Source: Onchocerca lupi (lineage: Eukaryota > Nematoda > Chromadorea > Rhabditida > Onchocercidae). From it: a stretch of DNA of 64,000 bases. A model generated the notes under the pieces. That model was given only the letters and a program-made list of their open reading frames with translations. It searched no databases and was not told where the DNA came from. Positions within the stretch are counted from its first letter, which is position 1. Each line of letters starts with the position of its first letter. Position numbers and translations under genes: made by a program. Below, in pieces: positions 26,803 through 37,900 of this stretch. The stretch covers positions 124,001-188,000 of the forward strand of contig JAOVVO010000025.1 in NCBI GenBank assembly GCA_028564675.1. The letters run 5' to 3'.

Positions 26803-28640
26803 AGCTTGCAATTAAAGATTATTCTGATTGATTTATTATATGCTATTTTTAAGTAATGTGATTATTTCATAATTTATTAAGTGATTTTTGTCTTCCAGGC
26901 CTTTTTTTTGTTGAGATTTCGTAGAAGAATTGAACAGATTTCTTTCATCGCTATCATTCATTGAATTCAATTTCGATGTTATAAACTATCATCCATCATA
27001 AATCATACCATAAAAGAATTATTATTATTCTTTTTTTTATTATTGCTACAATCATAATAACAATTATAGTTACTGTTATGATTTTCATTATTATTATTAA
27101 ACTATTACTTATTCTAAGATTAGTTTCAAGAAGAAGAAAGGAGATGATAGAATAATTCTTAAGTAATACAACCATTAGTTTATCTTGTAAAATTGTCCAA
27201 TCAAACTTTATTATTTCCATCAAATATTACAATAAATAATATATTATTTAGCTGTGATGATAATTTCTGATCGTGTTTGGAGATAATTACGTATAATATA
27301 TTTCATTTATTCGCCGTTTTTTCGATATCAATATCTCAATTAAATGATAAAATTACTTTGTGATGCAGAGTATGCTTGACAAATATTCAAATTTCTGTAT
27401 TTGAAAAATTAATTAATTTATACAATTATTATTATATATAAAACTCAATTGATGCCAACATATTAAGTTAATTTTTGTATAATTGATTTTCCGTCATTAA
27501 TAATTAAACTATTAATTATTATTTTCCTTAAGATTCATACGTCAAACTCGGTAACTGCAACTTGAATAATAGCACAGCAAAAATTTGGAATTGAAGCCAT
27601 GAAATGCTTGTCTGATTAATTCGTCAAATTTAAAACAATCATTTCTTTAGCTTTCAGCTCAAACGGATATTACGAAAAATTTGGAGTCAAGTGAAAAAAT
27701 AAAACAAAGTCTAGATATTACATCAGTGAATATATTATTAGTTTATCTAAAATAAAAATAAAAAGGAAAAAAATAGAAAAATAAAATGATTTTGAAATAA
27801 AAAGGAAAATTAGTCTATAACATATATAACTAAAGAATACTATCCTGAAGGATATAATTAGGTTAAAAAAAGTTTCAATTGACAAAATTTAAACATTTTT
27901 GCAAATAAAATGTACCATAATTTTTAGCAACATAAGTTTTATTTCTTAATAATACTTCAAATGATTTCTTATTGATGAAAGTATCAGTGTCATATCACAA
28001 CTAAATCAATTAGATCCAAAAAGAAAATTGATTGATTACGTCATCATTAAATCAAATGATTGGTGTAATAATCAGCTGTTATTCTGAAGTATATTTTATT
28101 GACAACAATTTCTGTCTATAAACATAATTTCGTCAGTTTGGCCTGTGTCTTGCTAAAATTTTAACACAAACAAAAATATCGAAATTCCTCCCTTCATGAT
28201 TATCATTGTTTCATTTCTGCCTAATTTAACAAATTCAACAAAAATGCCTAATTTGAGAAAATAATTTAGAATGAATGGAAAAGTAAGATATAGAAAATTT
28301 TGCATATTTGGTAAAATTTTAAATTAAATAAATTCATTTTTTAAATATATTTTTTAATTTCTTACAGATATTTTAAATTTTGAAATACAATTGAAAAGTT
28401 AAATGTTTTAAAATTTCATTTTTTTTTTAATTTTAAGAGTAAAACATGAATGAAATTTATTCTGAGATGCTTTTATTTCATACATCACTTTGCAATTTCA
28501 TTTCTAATTGACGTAAAATATAAAAATATTATTCTTAGCCTTTTCCGAATGAAATACATTTATATTATTGAAATTAATGAGTTTGATAACTCGGTATTTA
28601 AATTTAAGCTTTCTATTTCAATTTGAATTATCTAATTCAT

Positions 28641-28645
28641 TTCAG
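28641..28645 (+). promoter_or_regulatory. candidate spliced-leader acceptor, ML gene
   Basis: TTCAG preceded by a T/A-rich stretch, 10 bases before the ATG at 28656. Its position and sequence fit a nematode trans-splice acceptor and decide the start: the frame is open upstream of it but has no ATG. Confidence 0.45.
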
Positions 28646-28655
28646 ATTGTCTAAA

Positions 28656-29586
28656 ATGCTATTTCTAATTTTGCTGTTTGTAGCAGTTAATATATCGACC
28701 TGTGAAATGGCTTGTAAAGCTCCAAATGGCACTGAATCTAATTTTGTTTGGGTTCCTTGCTCAAATGGACCGATAATATATCACAGTATAATGCTCGTTG
28801 ATAAAAATTGTTCGTTTTTATAAAATAGGAAAACAAAAAAGAAAATTTTCAATCTGGAAAATGATTTTCCTTTTACCTGAAATATCAATAATTCTCACAT
28901 AGATAGTGTCATTAATTATTGAATTTTTATGGACATAGAAAAATTCAATTATTGACAACATCAAATTTTAGAAATTTTCATTTTTTATTTCGAAATTTTA
29001 ATCTGTATATTTTTAAAAAGTCACGTATAAAAAAAAAAAATTTATTTATAGATAAACGAATCTACCCTATCAATGCAATGAAACCATTTATTATATTAAC
29101 TAATATAACAAATACCGGTGAACAGATTGATAATGTGGAATCAACCATCAAACTGTACAGATGGGGCGGTTGGCTTGGATGCAGCTGGCATCGAGTTCCA
29201 ACCTTTGGAATACTGTAAGCTACAGTAATATCTATCATTATCATCGTCATATTTTAATGAATTTCTAAAGATGCAAATGGAACTATTAAAAATGTTTTTT
29301 TTTTTTGAAACCACTAAATTTCTTTAAAAACTTTTGGAACTATTAAATTTTTTGATAACTACCATATTTTCTTTCCAGACTGTATAAATATTAGTAAAAA
29401 TTTAAAAAAAAAATGATAAAAAAATCTTTAAAGGATAGTTTAGGAAAACAATTGCTTATTGCATTATGCACAGAAATCGATAACTTAAATTTCTACTTTA
29501 AAATTAGGAAAAAGGTTCAATCTTTTTCTTAGTATCTTTTCCTTTCATTTTTCCATTATTTGCAATGACTATAAACTAAAATCTTT

Positions 29587-29623
<37 letters not shown>

Positions 29624-29949
29624 AAAAGAAAGAAAAAAAAGAAACAACATTACAACGTTATCCATTATTTTCATATTCAAAATTTAGTATTAAATCCCAA
29701 TTTTGAGTTTCATTTCCTATTTTCAGAGATAATTTGGTGAAATGCAACAAAACTGTTCGATGCCCAATACAACGTGGGCAGCAACCATTACCATTGACTT
29801 TCGATTTGAGCGAAACTCGATTCTTAATAGAAATGCTTCCGAATAATGTACCGTACATGATACACCTTGAAATTTTTGATCAGAATAAGAGGTTACGTGC
29901 ATGCATGGATATTTTGTCCATAATAAGAACCCGTAATAATCCCAAATGA
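28656..29949 (+). CDS. secreted ML-domain (MD-2-related lipid-recognition) protein
   Basis: Exons 28656-28785, 29052-29214 and 29727-29949, phases consistent, 171 aa. Residues 1-16 (MLFLILLFVAVNISTC) form a signal peptide. The body carries the pattern of nematode ML-domain (NPC2/GM2-activator-like) proteins: GPIIYHNKRIYP, a WGGWLGCSWHRVPTFG segment (residues 82-96), DNLVKCNKTVRCPIQRGQ (about 99-116, the Cys-Cys-Pro centre) and a late Cys in RLRACMDI. Cysteines at about 20, 35, 87, 104, 110 and 157 could form three disulphides. N-glycosylation sequons occur at about 24, 61 and 105. The domain is a small beta-sandwich that binds a lipid outside the cytosol; the ligand is unknown. Length is normal for the family. 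The domain call rests on recognised pattern only. Confidence 0.8.
29588..29621. repeat. A34 homopolymer in ML-gene intron 2
   Basis: Thirty-four consecutive A followed by an interrupted A/G tract to about 29643, inside the second intron of the ML-domain gene. Confidence 0.85.
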
Positions 29950-29951
29950 TG

Positions 29952-29957
29952 AATAAA
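29952..29957 (+). terminator. AATAAA polyadenylation signal candidate, ML gene
   Basis: AATAAA three bases after the stop codon at 29947-29949; further AATAAA occurs near 30007. Either could serve. Confidence 0.35.
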
Positions 29958-31000
29958 TTATTAAATTATTCTAATCATCAATACTTCGTAATATTTTCAG
30001 CTACATAAATAAAATATCTCTTATGTAATAGAAGTTACAATGGAATTTAAACCCAAATTCTTGCTGCTATTTCCAAACTCGAATTTATTTAACGTGAATT
30101 ATATTTGAATTCAATTGAATCTGGTTGGTGTAAACATTAGAATTGTTCAAATTTGAAGTTAAACTTAGCACAGCAATGATATTTAAGAAGCAAAAGAATT
30201 AAATACCAAATAAAAGATACTTAAATCCAAACTACTGAATTTTAATTTTGTCATTTTTTTCATATTACCATTAACTTCGACTTTCTTAAAATAAATTGAA
30301 AATTTTCGGTCTCCCAGGATTACCATATTGCTTGGATTTAAATGCTATCAGTTTTTTGATACTTCTGAATTGCAAATTTAAGTTGAAAATCTTAAATTCT
30401 AACTGAAAATTTTAGATTCAAATAGAAAATTTGCATTCAGGATTATCAAAAGGCAATAATACTTAAATTTTGTCAATTTTAATAATCTTAAAAGCATTAA
30501 AAAATTAAATTGTGTTATTTTAAAGTAATTAAACTATAGATTATATCAAAGTATATTTTACTATAAACAGCTATATTAGATTTTTGAATCATTAGCTTAC
30601 TCGGTTTCAATTGTATCTTCATTAAATTAGCAATACTTTTGCCCCTATATGGATGAACACTGTAAAAATGCTGTAGAAAGAATTATTTTCATGGTGCTGT
30701 ATTATTAACTGTATTATCAAGAACATATTTATTTCGAACTGTTACAAGATGATTAATTTTATATTAACTTTGATAAGGCATGTCAAAAAAAACTAATTGA
30801 TGGCATCAAATAGAAAATAATTTCATGGTACCATTTCACATATAATACGGCACAAAAAGCTAAGCAAATCACGCGAAACAGTTCTTGGCATCACGGTAAA
30901 ACCAACATTTGGAATATGTGATAATTTGATTTCATAAAGTCTCTTTGGTGAAATTCAACAATTTCGGAATACAATAACGACAATCAAAGAGAAATGAAAA
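29958..31000. other. gene-free spacer
   Basis: A+T-rich sequence between the ML-domain gene and the Helitron. I see no exon or RNA gene. Confidence 0.5.
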
Positions 31001-33263
31001 TCTATATAAATAAAAATGTAAATCACCGTCACTGTTATTTGGCACAAAACTTTGCAATCCCTTTAACGATTGCTTTCGAATTTCGACAAAACTTTTCATT
31101 CGAATAGACGCTTTTTTTGTTCAGATATATCTACTTTTTCTTCATCTGTCGCACCTATGACAAGTAAGAATAAGTGAGTGGACAGCGATTGATCCGAGAG
31201 TTTCATGCAACTTCACATTCGGAATTTTTTTTCATCCGAATAGGCGCGTAACCGACTTCAAATTTTTGCAAATACAAGGCCTATTCTAAACTTCTTGTTT
31301 ATTTCTTCATTTGTGAAGTAGGTGAGCGGACTGAATTTATTAACCGCACCTAGACTGTTACTTGCAGCGTAACTTCGCAAACTTTTCATCGACTGCTTTC
31401 AAATTTCGACACAACCTTGCCTTCGAATAGATGTGTGTTTCTATTTGCATATATCTACTTTTTTTTTTTTTACTTGAGAACAGTTGAGTACAATCCAAGT
31501 TATAAATAGGTATTGGGCATTACCTTTCTTAGCTATTCAATCCATTATTCAGGTTATAAAACATCTTCGACACGGTAATAGATGCAAGTATTTCTTTCTA
31601 ATATCTGCTTAGTTTATTCAAATAATGCTTCGTAGAAGACCAAACTTAGGTCATCGTACTCGCGCAGCGAAAGCAATACGAGATTAATTGCAAATCAAGC
31701 GGAGGAAGAAGGGGCATCAGTCAACGAGTGAACAAAGCAAAGAATGACTCAAATGCCAGCAGAATGACGTGTAACCAGATTTGAGGATGAACGGTTGCGA
31801 GCACGTCGATCGTGTTCTGGAGCTTCAGATCTGCTTCATTTTAAACAGAATGAACGCGGTAGGCTGAGAATGGCTGAAAGAAGTCAACGAGAAACAGAAA
31901 ATCAGCGTCAAACACAAATTTTATTTCAGTAACCACGCAATTACAATCGCTTTCCAACCCGGTACAACCGAACTGATGATTACAGTTTGAGCCCGCATGT
32001 TCCATTGGCACTATGATTGAAGTATGTCCCTACTGCAAGGCTCTAAAATTCAGTGGAGAAATGAAAGGAATGTTTTGCACTGCCGGAAAAATTAAACTGC
32101 CTCAACTTGAAGAACCACCAGAATCATTAAAAACTTTGGCTGCCGGATATACCGCCGAATCAAAGCATTATCTAACTAAAATCAGGAAATACAACTCATG
32201 CTTCAAAATGACGTCGTTCGGCGCAGAAATCGTAACAACACAATTCATGCCAACTTTCAAAGTGTAAGAACAAATTTATCATAAAGCCGATTCCCTGTTT
32301 CCGTTGCCAGATGTTCAATATAAATTCCTACGAATGCATTTCATCGGTGATAGCAATGATGCTTGCTGGAATTCATGCCGACATAGAAAGCTCCATCATT
32401 TCTCAATTACAACAGCTTCTTTATGGAAAAAACAATTTAGTGCGTTTGTTCAAAACAGCAATTGACATAGTGCCATTTGATGCACGCAAGACTGTTATTC
32501 ATGCTGATAAAAAACGCCTGCTGGAGAACTTGTGCGAAAATTCAATGCTCTAACTATAGCTGAAGTGGCAATTACTATAGCTGGAGATCAATTTCAACCT
32601 AGAGATATTGCTCTTCACAGGAGAAACGATGAGTAGGCAAAATTTGCAGAAACTTATCGATGCTATGATACTCTGCAATATCCAGCTATTTTTTGGGATA
32701 ATACCGATGGATATAACTTCAAAGTTAAGATGATTAAGTCCAATCAGTGACGAAGAAACAAATAAGAAATGTAGTGCAATGAACTATTATTCATACTGAT
32801 TAATCTTCGAGAGAATGAAGACAATCACATCTTGAAATGCTCTCAGTTGTTTCCCCAATATATCGTCGATATGTATGCAAAAATTGAAAAAAACGTTTCA
32901 TGTTCATCCGTTTGTATCAGACCAAGCTTCGCTCTGAAGAACACATTCATTCGCGAGATGCAGTAATAAATGACGGTAATATTCATTATATTCACATGCA
33001 ATCCCGCTTGGGATGATGTACAAAACCTCTTACTTCCTGAGCAATTGCCATGATAGGCATGACATCACAGCACGTGTTTTCAGACGAATTTAAAATTTTG
33101 AAATAGATAAAGCACTGTCTAAGAATTTTCGGAGAATCAAGATAAGATTTTGCACGGTTACATTTTTATTTATATATACTAACTGGAGCCAAACACGCAA
33201 AGCTTGGCCGGCCCCTATAGATTAGTTGAATCGGCCACGCGGAGCTTGATCGGGTCCAGCTAG
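31001..33263 (+). mobile_element. Helitron, decayed, 2263 bp with both termini
   Basis: Begins 5'-TC in TCTATATAAATAAAAATGTA (31001) and ends GGGTCCAGCTAG (33263). It is flanked by A (31000) and T (33264), the Helitron A|T target. Near the 3' end CTGGAGCC (about 33188) and GGGTCCAG (33252-33259) form an imperfect inverted pair extending over about 35 bp. The first 600 bp hold two diverged copies of a segment ending in ATATATCTAC (31071-31135 and about 31390-31455). The interior encodes broken pieces of the Helitron Rep/helicase protein (separate entry). Length is less than half of a full autonomous element; the helicase part is absent, so it cannot move by itself. Confidence 0.85.
31625..33110 (+). 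pseudogene. Helitron Rep/helicase-like protein, N-terminal part, broken
   Basis: Successive fragments in shifting frames match the N-terminal half of invertebrate Helitron proteins: MLRRRPNLGHRTRAAKAIRD at 31625, a basic Arg/Glu-rich repeat zone (about 31690-31900), DYSLSPHVPLA (about 31975), an open stretch at 32013-32267 with VCPYCKALKF, FCTAGKIKLP and MTSFGAE, then GELVRKFNALTIAEVA and ALHRRND (about 32520-32640), EDNHILKCSQLFPQYIVDMY (about 32815-32880), FTCNPAWDDVQNLLLPEQ (about 32990-33050) and RHDITARVFRRI (about 33056). At least five stops or frameshifts interrupt it. The HUH nuclease motif and SF1B helicase motifs expected further on are missing. Clearly dead. Confidence 0.8.
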
Positions 33264-33628
33264 TATATCAATAAAAACATTCCTTTGTGTTTATCATTAT
33301 AAATTTAAGGTACAAATTGGTGATATATTTTGATGATTGTATGCCATATATTTCAATGGATTTGAATTCCAAAGAGATTGAAGAAATTAATTATTAAATT
33401 ATTCTGTTTAATTTGTCCATCAAATTAGACAGCAGTTTAATTATGCAAATCATTTCTATCCACAGCGCTCACTAGAAAAATAAGTGAAGGTATTTATAAA
33501 TAAGAAAAAATTTGACAAATCTTCCCTTTAAAAATTTTTGCCTACATTTTGGAGATTTCCGCTTAATTTTTTAAAATTGCCTGCTTCACTTCTTCCTTTT
33601 TCTTTTTTCTTTTTTTTCTTTTATGAAA

Positions 33629-33675
33629 AAAGAGTAAACACTCTAAAAACAAGTAAATAAAAGTGTTTACTCTTT
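33629..33675. repeat. 14-bp perfect inverted repeat
   Basis: AAAGAGTAAACACT (33629-33642) and its reverse complement AGTGTTTACTCTTT (33662-33675) with a 19-bp loop. It lies in the spacer between the Helitron and the phosphorylase kinase gene. Confidence 0.6.
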
Positions 33676-33984
33676 GTAAATTTTCATCCGGGAAATTGAA
33701 AAATTTTCAAAATTTCAGCAATTGTATGAAAGAGCATTATATCGTATAAACAGAGAGATAACATTACTATGTTGTAATAACAGGTTTTATAAAAGGTCAA
33801 GCACCAGGATACTCGACCTCAAACCCATCAGATAAATCAGTTATGCTGATCTTATGCTATCAACAGCTGACTCCTTCATCTGCAACTTGGGCATGAACCG
33901 GTTTATAAACTGCAGCTATTTCTATGGAAATGTTTCTTGTAATTTTTGTCGAATTTAACCATTAAAATCTTTATTGTCCTCAGA

Positions 33985-34325
33985 GAAATAAGTTGCAAAT
34001 CCCATCATTCTGCAGTTTCTCGAAAAACGTTCTATTTTACAAATTCTACCATTCTCTAATTTCTTGAAAAGTGTCCTATATTACAAAACCCATCAATCTC
34101 TAATTTCTCAAAAAACATTCAGTGTTGCAAATTTCGTCATTCTTTTAATTTCTCGAAAAATGTTCTGTTTTATAAATCCTATTATTCTTTAGCATCTCGA
34201 AAAACGTCCTATATCACAATTCCTATCACTCCCTAATTTCCTGAAAAACATTTTCTATTACAAATCTCTTCTAACCTTTCGAGAAAAGTCCTATATTAAA
34301 AATCCTATCATTCTCTAATTTCTCA
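33985..34325. repeat. 44-45-bp minisatellite, about 8 copies
   Basis: Tandem units of the type CAAATCCTATCATTCTCTAA then TTTCTCGAAAAACGTTCTAT. The CAAAT anchor falls at 33995, 34040, 34084, 34128, 34172, 34216, 34261 and 34296, so the period is 44-45 bp except for a 35-bp last step. Copies are about 75-85 percent alike. It ends about 650 bp before the phosphorylase kinase start codon. The rest of 33264-34969 shows no gene. Confidence 0.8.
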
Positions 34326-34900
34326 GGAATTAATATTACTAAGTAATATTATCGATATTTCTGCAGTGCCTATGAATTCCAAAATGGAATTAGTCTACTT
34401 GTCGTTAATTTTCCTCCCAACATCAAAGATATCATTAAAGCAACTATTTCAAGAGATTTTCCATTTATATTTCCAATTAATCATTCATATTGACTTAATT
34501 TGATTTGGTTCAGATTCAGATAACTTCTTCACTAATATTGCATCAAAATAATTAATATCTATCAATGTACATAAGTAATTATCAACATAAATTACATTAA
34601 ATAACGCAATTTTTTAATATAATAGTAGCTTACAGTATCTTTTGTATTGCACTCCAGTTAGCTGGTAAATTAATGTGTATATAATTGCTTACACGTACAT
34701 TTATGTATACGCATATGTCTTATGTTCGATTATTTATCTTTACATATGTTACACATATATCAGAATAATTATCTACATATTTGTATGCGTATTATGATTT
34801 TATATGGTTATCTTTGGATGTTTAAAAGTTTGAAAGATTCTAAGTGCAGTTATGAATTCATATCAATGAAAGAAAAAAGTTATTCATTCTGAAATAAAAA

Positions 34901-34907
34901 TTTGCAG
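34901..34907 (+). promoter_or_regulatory. candidate spliced-leader acceptor, PHKA gene
   Basis: TTTGCAG, 62 bases before the ATG at 34970, with a second AG (ACAG) 8 bases on. A plausible trans-splice or 5' UTR acceptor; no upstream ATG lies in frame between it and the start. Confidence 0.3.
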
Positions 34908-34969
34908 AATTTACAGGAGAATTTTTTTTGTTAGCTGTAATCACTGGTATTAATCAACTGATCAATAAG

Positions 34970-37900
34970 ATGCGTTCGAGAAGTGGTTCTGGCGTACGTT
35001 TAGATTGTTTGATGTATCTCGTCGAACAGACCATTCTAAAATACCAAAATCCTATTACTGGTTTATTCACAAATAACATAGAGGTATGAATATTTGTAGA
35101 TTTAATTTAAATTACAAAATTGAATAATTATGATGAAGATAACGAAGTGAAGAGTGAAAGAGCGAAAAAGATGTTTTTAGAAGAAATGAGTGCCACATTC
35201 TTAAATGCATCAATTAAACGTGAAATAATTATGTATGCTTCGGATTGTATTACTAATTACTTGATAAATTGTTAAATGAAATTTGATTACTACATGTAAA
35301 TTCTTGTAGCATCAAGTGATAATTGTTGCTTTTTCAAACTGATTGATTCTGTAAATCTTAAGATCAGTTGTATTCGGAGTTAAATAATTATTATAGTTAT
35401 AATAGATGATGACTGAAATCCAACTACTTGTTGTATTTTTAGGTAAGTTATTAATAATTAAAATAAATAAATACAATTATTTGTTTTTCAAACAAAATAA
35501 CTAAGGAATAAATTTCCGTTATTATGTTCTGCATGATTTGAATCAGTTTTATGCCATGACTACAATCGAAAAAGTTTCCTCTGTTAGAGAACTCTTTGCT
35601 AGCGATATATTTGTATAATATTGTATAAGAACATTACATGAATCATTGGACAGATACTGATGATTTGCTCGATTCAAGATAATTCCATTATTGTGAAAGA
35701 TATAACGAGTTCATTTTAGCTTTTTTGCTTTTCAGCAATAATTTATGAAATAATTAGCTATTGTTTCCTATCTTCTTTTATATATATTATTTTTTTCATT
35801 TTTAAGGATTCACCTGATCATGCGTGGGTACGAGATAATTTATATGCAACACACGCAATATGGGCAATGTATCGAGCGTATCAGAAAAGTGCTGACATAG
35901 ACGAAGATCTTGCCAAAGCAAACGAATTGGGATTAAATTGGTAAAGTGTTTGATTAGGCTAAAGGTATAATGTGAATAATGATAATATTATTTCTTTCAC
36001 TAAAATTTCAGTTTATGTCATTCGTTTATTAATCTGCTGATCATCATATAATGGATTGGAAATATAGTACTTTTGCCACTATTCATTGAATTCGTTTAAC
36101 TAAAATGATTTTGACAGCATTTGGTGATGATTTAATTGAAATAATAATTTCCTTATCTTGCTTGGGTACATGTATTTTTTATCATGTCATTACCTTTTTT
36201 TAAATCATTTTAGTGTGAAAACTATGCAGTCACTGTTGGAATGTATGATGCGTCAATCGGACAAGGTTGAGCAGTTCAAGCTATATCAGCGTAAAAATGA
36301 TGCTCTTCATGCTAAATACTCAGCCCAAACAAAGGGTACTGTTGTTGGCGATGATGAATGGGGACATTTGCAGATTGATGCGATATCATTATTCCTACTA
36401 ACTTTAGCCCAATTAACGGCATCAGGTAAATTTAACCTTGAAAACTGAGAATTAAGTTTGGAAAAATTGAAAGGATTTTCGAAATATTAGTGCTCCTATA
36501 AATTTTAGGTATTTTTAGAAAATCTTGGAGCTTCAGGATTGATAAAATATGATTATTGGGGTCTTCTAGATTTCGCATATCCGATGAATAAGATGAAGAG
36601 TGTCATTACTGTATGATATGCATAATTCCAAACTTAAATGACTTTAAAAGTGAAGTGATTGGTCCCGAATATCACTTAGTTTGGACAAAGGGCATATTCA
36701 ACCTTAATAATAATTATAATGTCCATTTTTATGTTATGTTTTAATAACTTTACTTTTGTTAAGCAAACAAAAGTAAAGTTGCCGTTGCATTTCTAATATT
36801 CTGTTCAGTTTTTTTTTTTTTCTTCATTCACTATTTCTCGTTATTAAAATACTAAGATAAATGTATAAATAAATAAGCAAGTAAATAAATGTAATATTAA
36901 AACTTTTAGGACTGCAAATTGTGCGGAACTTTGATGAAGTTGCTTTTGTACAAAATTTGGTGTATTATATTGAAGCGGGTTATCGAACGCCGGTATTTTT
37001 TTTTTTTTTTTTCATTTTTCTCACAAAATGCGTTATTGTTTTTATTCAAAAATTAAGAAATATTTGTCACTCACTATTTAATTCTTTAATTTGTTGGACA
37101 GTTTACTGAATTTATCTTGAGTCAGTTTATGTGAACATCATCTAGACATCATTTAATTTCGATGTATTTTCGGAATGCATTATTAGATACTTTTTATGTT
37201 ATTAGTAGTCAAAATTATAATAGGTTATTAAAATAAGAAAGTAGTTTTAAACTAATTCTATTTTAATAATTTTTTTTTCTTTAAAGATCATGCCATTTTT
37301 ATGAATAAATTTGAGGACTATGGTGTTTGGGAGCGTGGTGATAAAACGAATCAAGGAATACGGGAACTGAACTCTAGTAGTGTTGGTATGGTAAAAGCCG
37401 CATTGCAAGCTCTCAGTGATGTTGGCGACTTGTTTGGGGATGGTTCAAAAGGTTTCTTGACTTCGAAAACAAAAAATTCCAACAAATCTTAAAGTTCTTC
37501 CAAACATTATCGCTGTTTGGATTCGTCTTATAAATTATAAATGACTAGAATTCACAAATTGGTTTTTCTTTCTGAGGAAAGAAAGGAAGTGAGAGTGATG
37601 TGAAAAAAAGAATTAACGTGAGATTCATTTTTTATTTTAATGAAAATCTTCACCGTTTTTCCTTCCAGGATCTGTCATTCATGTATTACCAGATCAGATC
37701 CAGCAGTGTTCAGCTCTGTTAACATCGATGTTGCCCCGTGAATCGTTTTCTAAAGTATATGATGTTTTTTACTATGCAAGTTTCTTATTTGCTTGTATTT
37801 CTCTCTTTTTTTATTTATGCATTTTTTCCTGATTTCAGGAAACTGATTTGGCGCTTCTGAGTATCATTTCATATCCGGCTTTTGCTGTGGAGGAACAAAG

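Larger units (their letters stand above)
19333..28655. other. gene-free A+T-rich region upstream of the ML-domain gene
   Basis: About 9.3 kb with no recognisable exon, RNA gene or complete mobile element. Frames of up to 81 codons here are rich in Phe, Ile, Lys and Asn and have no splice context. It contains the T17/A27 foldback at 22219-22283 and a diverged dispersed repeat at 25834-25895 and 26741-26802. Confidence 0.5.

Noticed and set aside
37287..37315. PHKA exon 5 starting at the TTTAAAG acceptor (37286)
   Set aside because: In the required phase it reaches a TGA within six codons; the acceptor TTTGAG at 37315 gives RTPDYGVWERGDK, matching the family.
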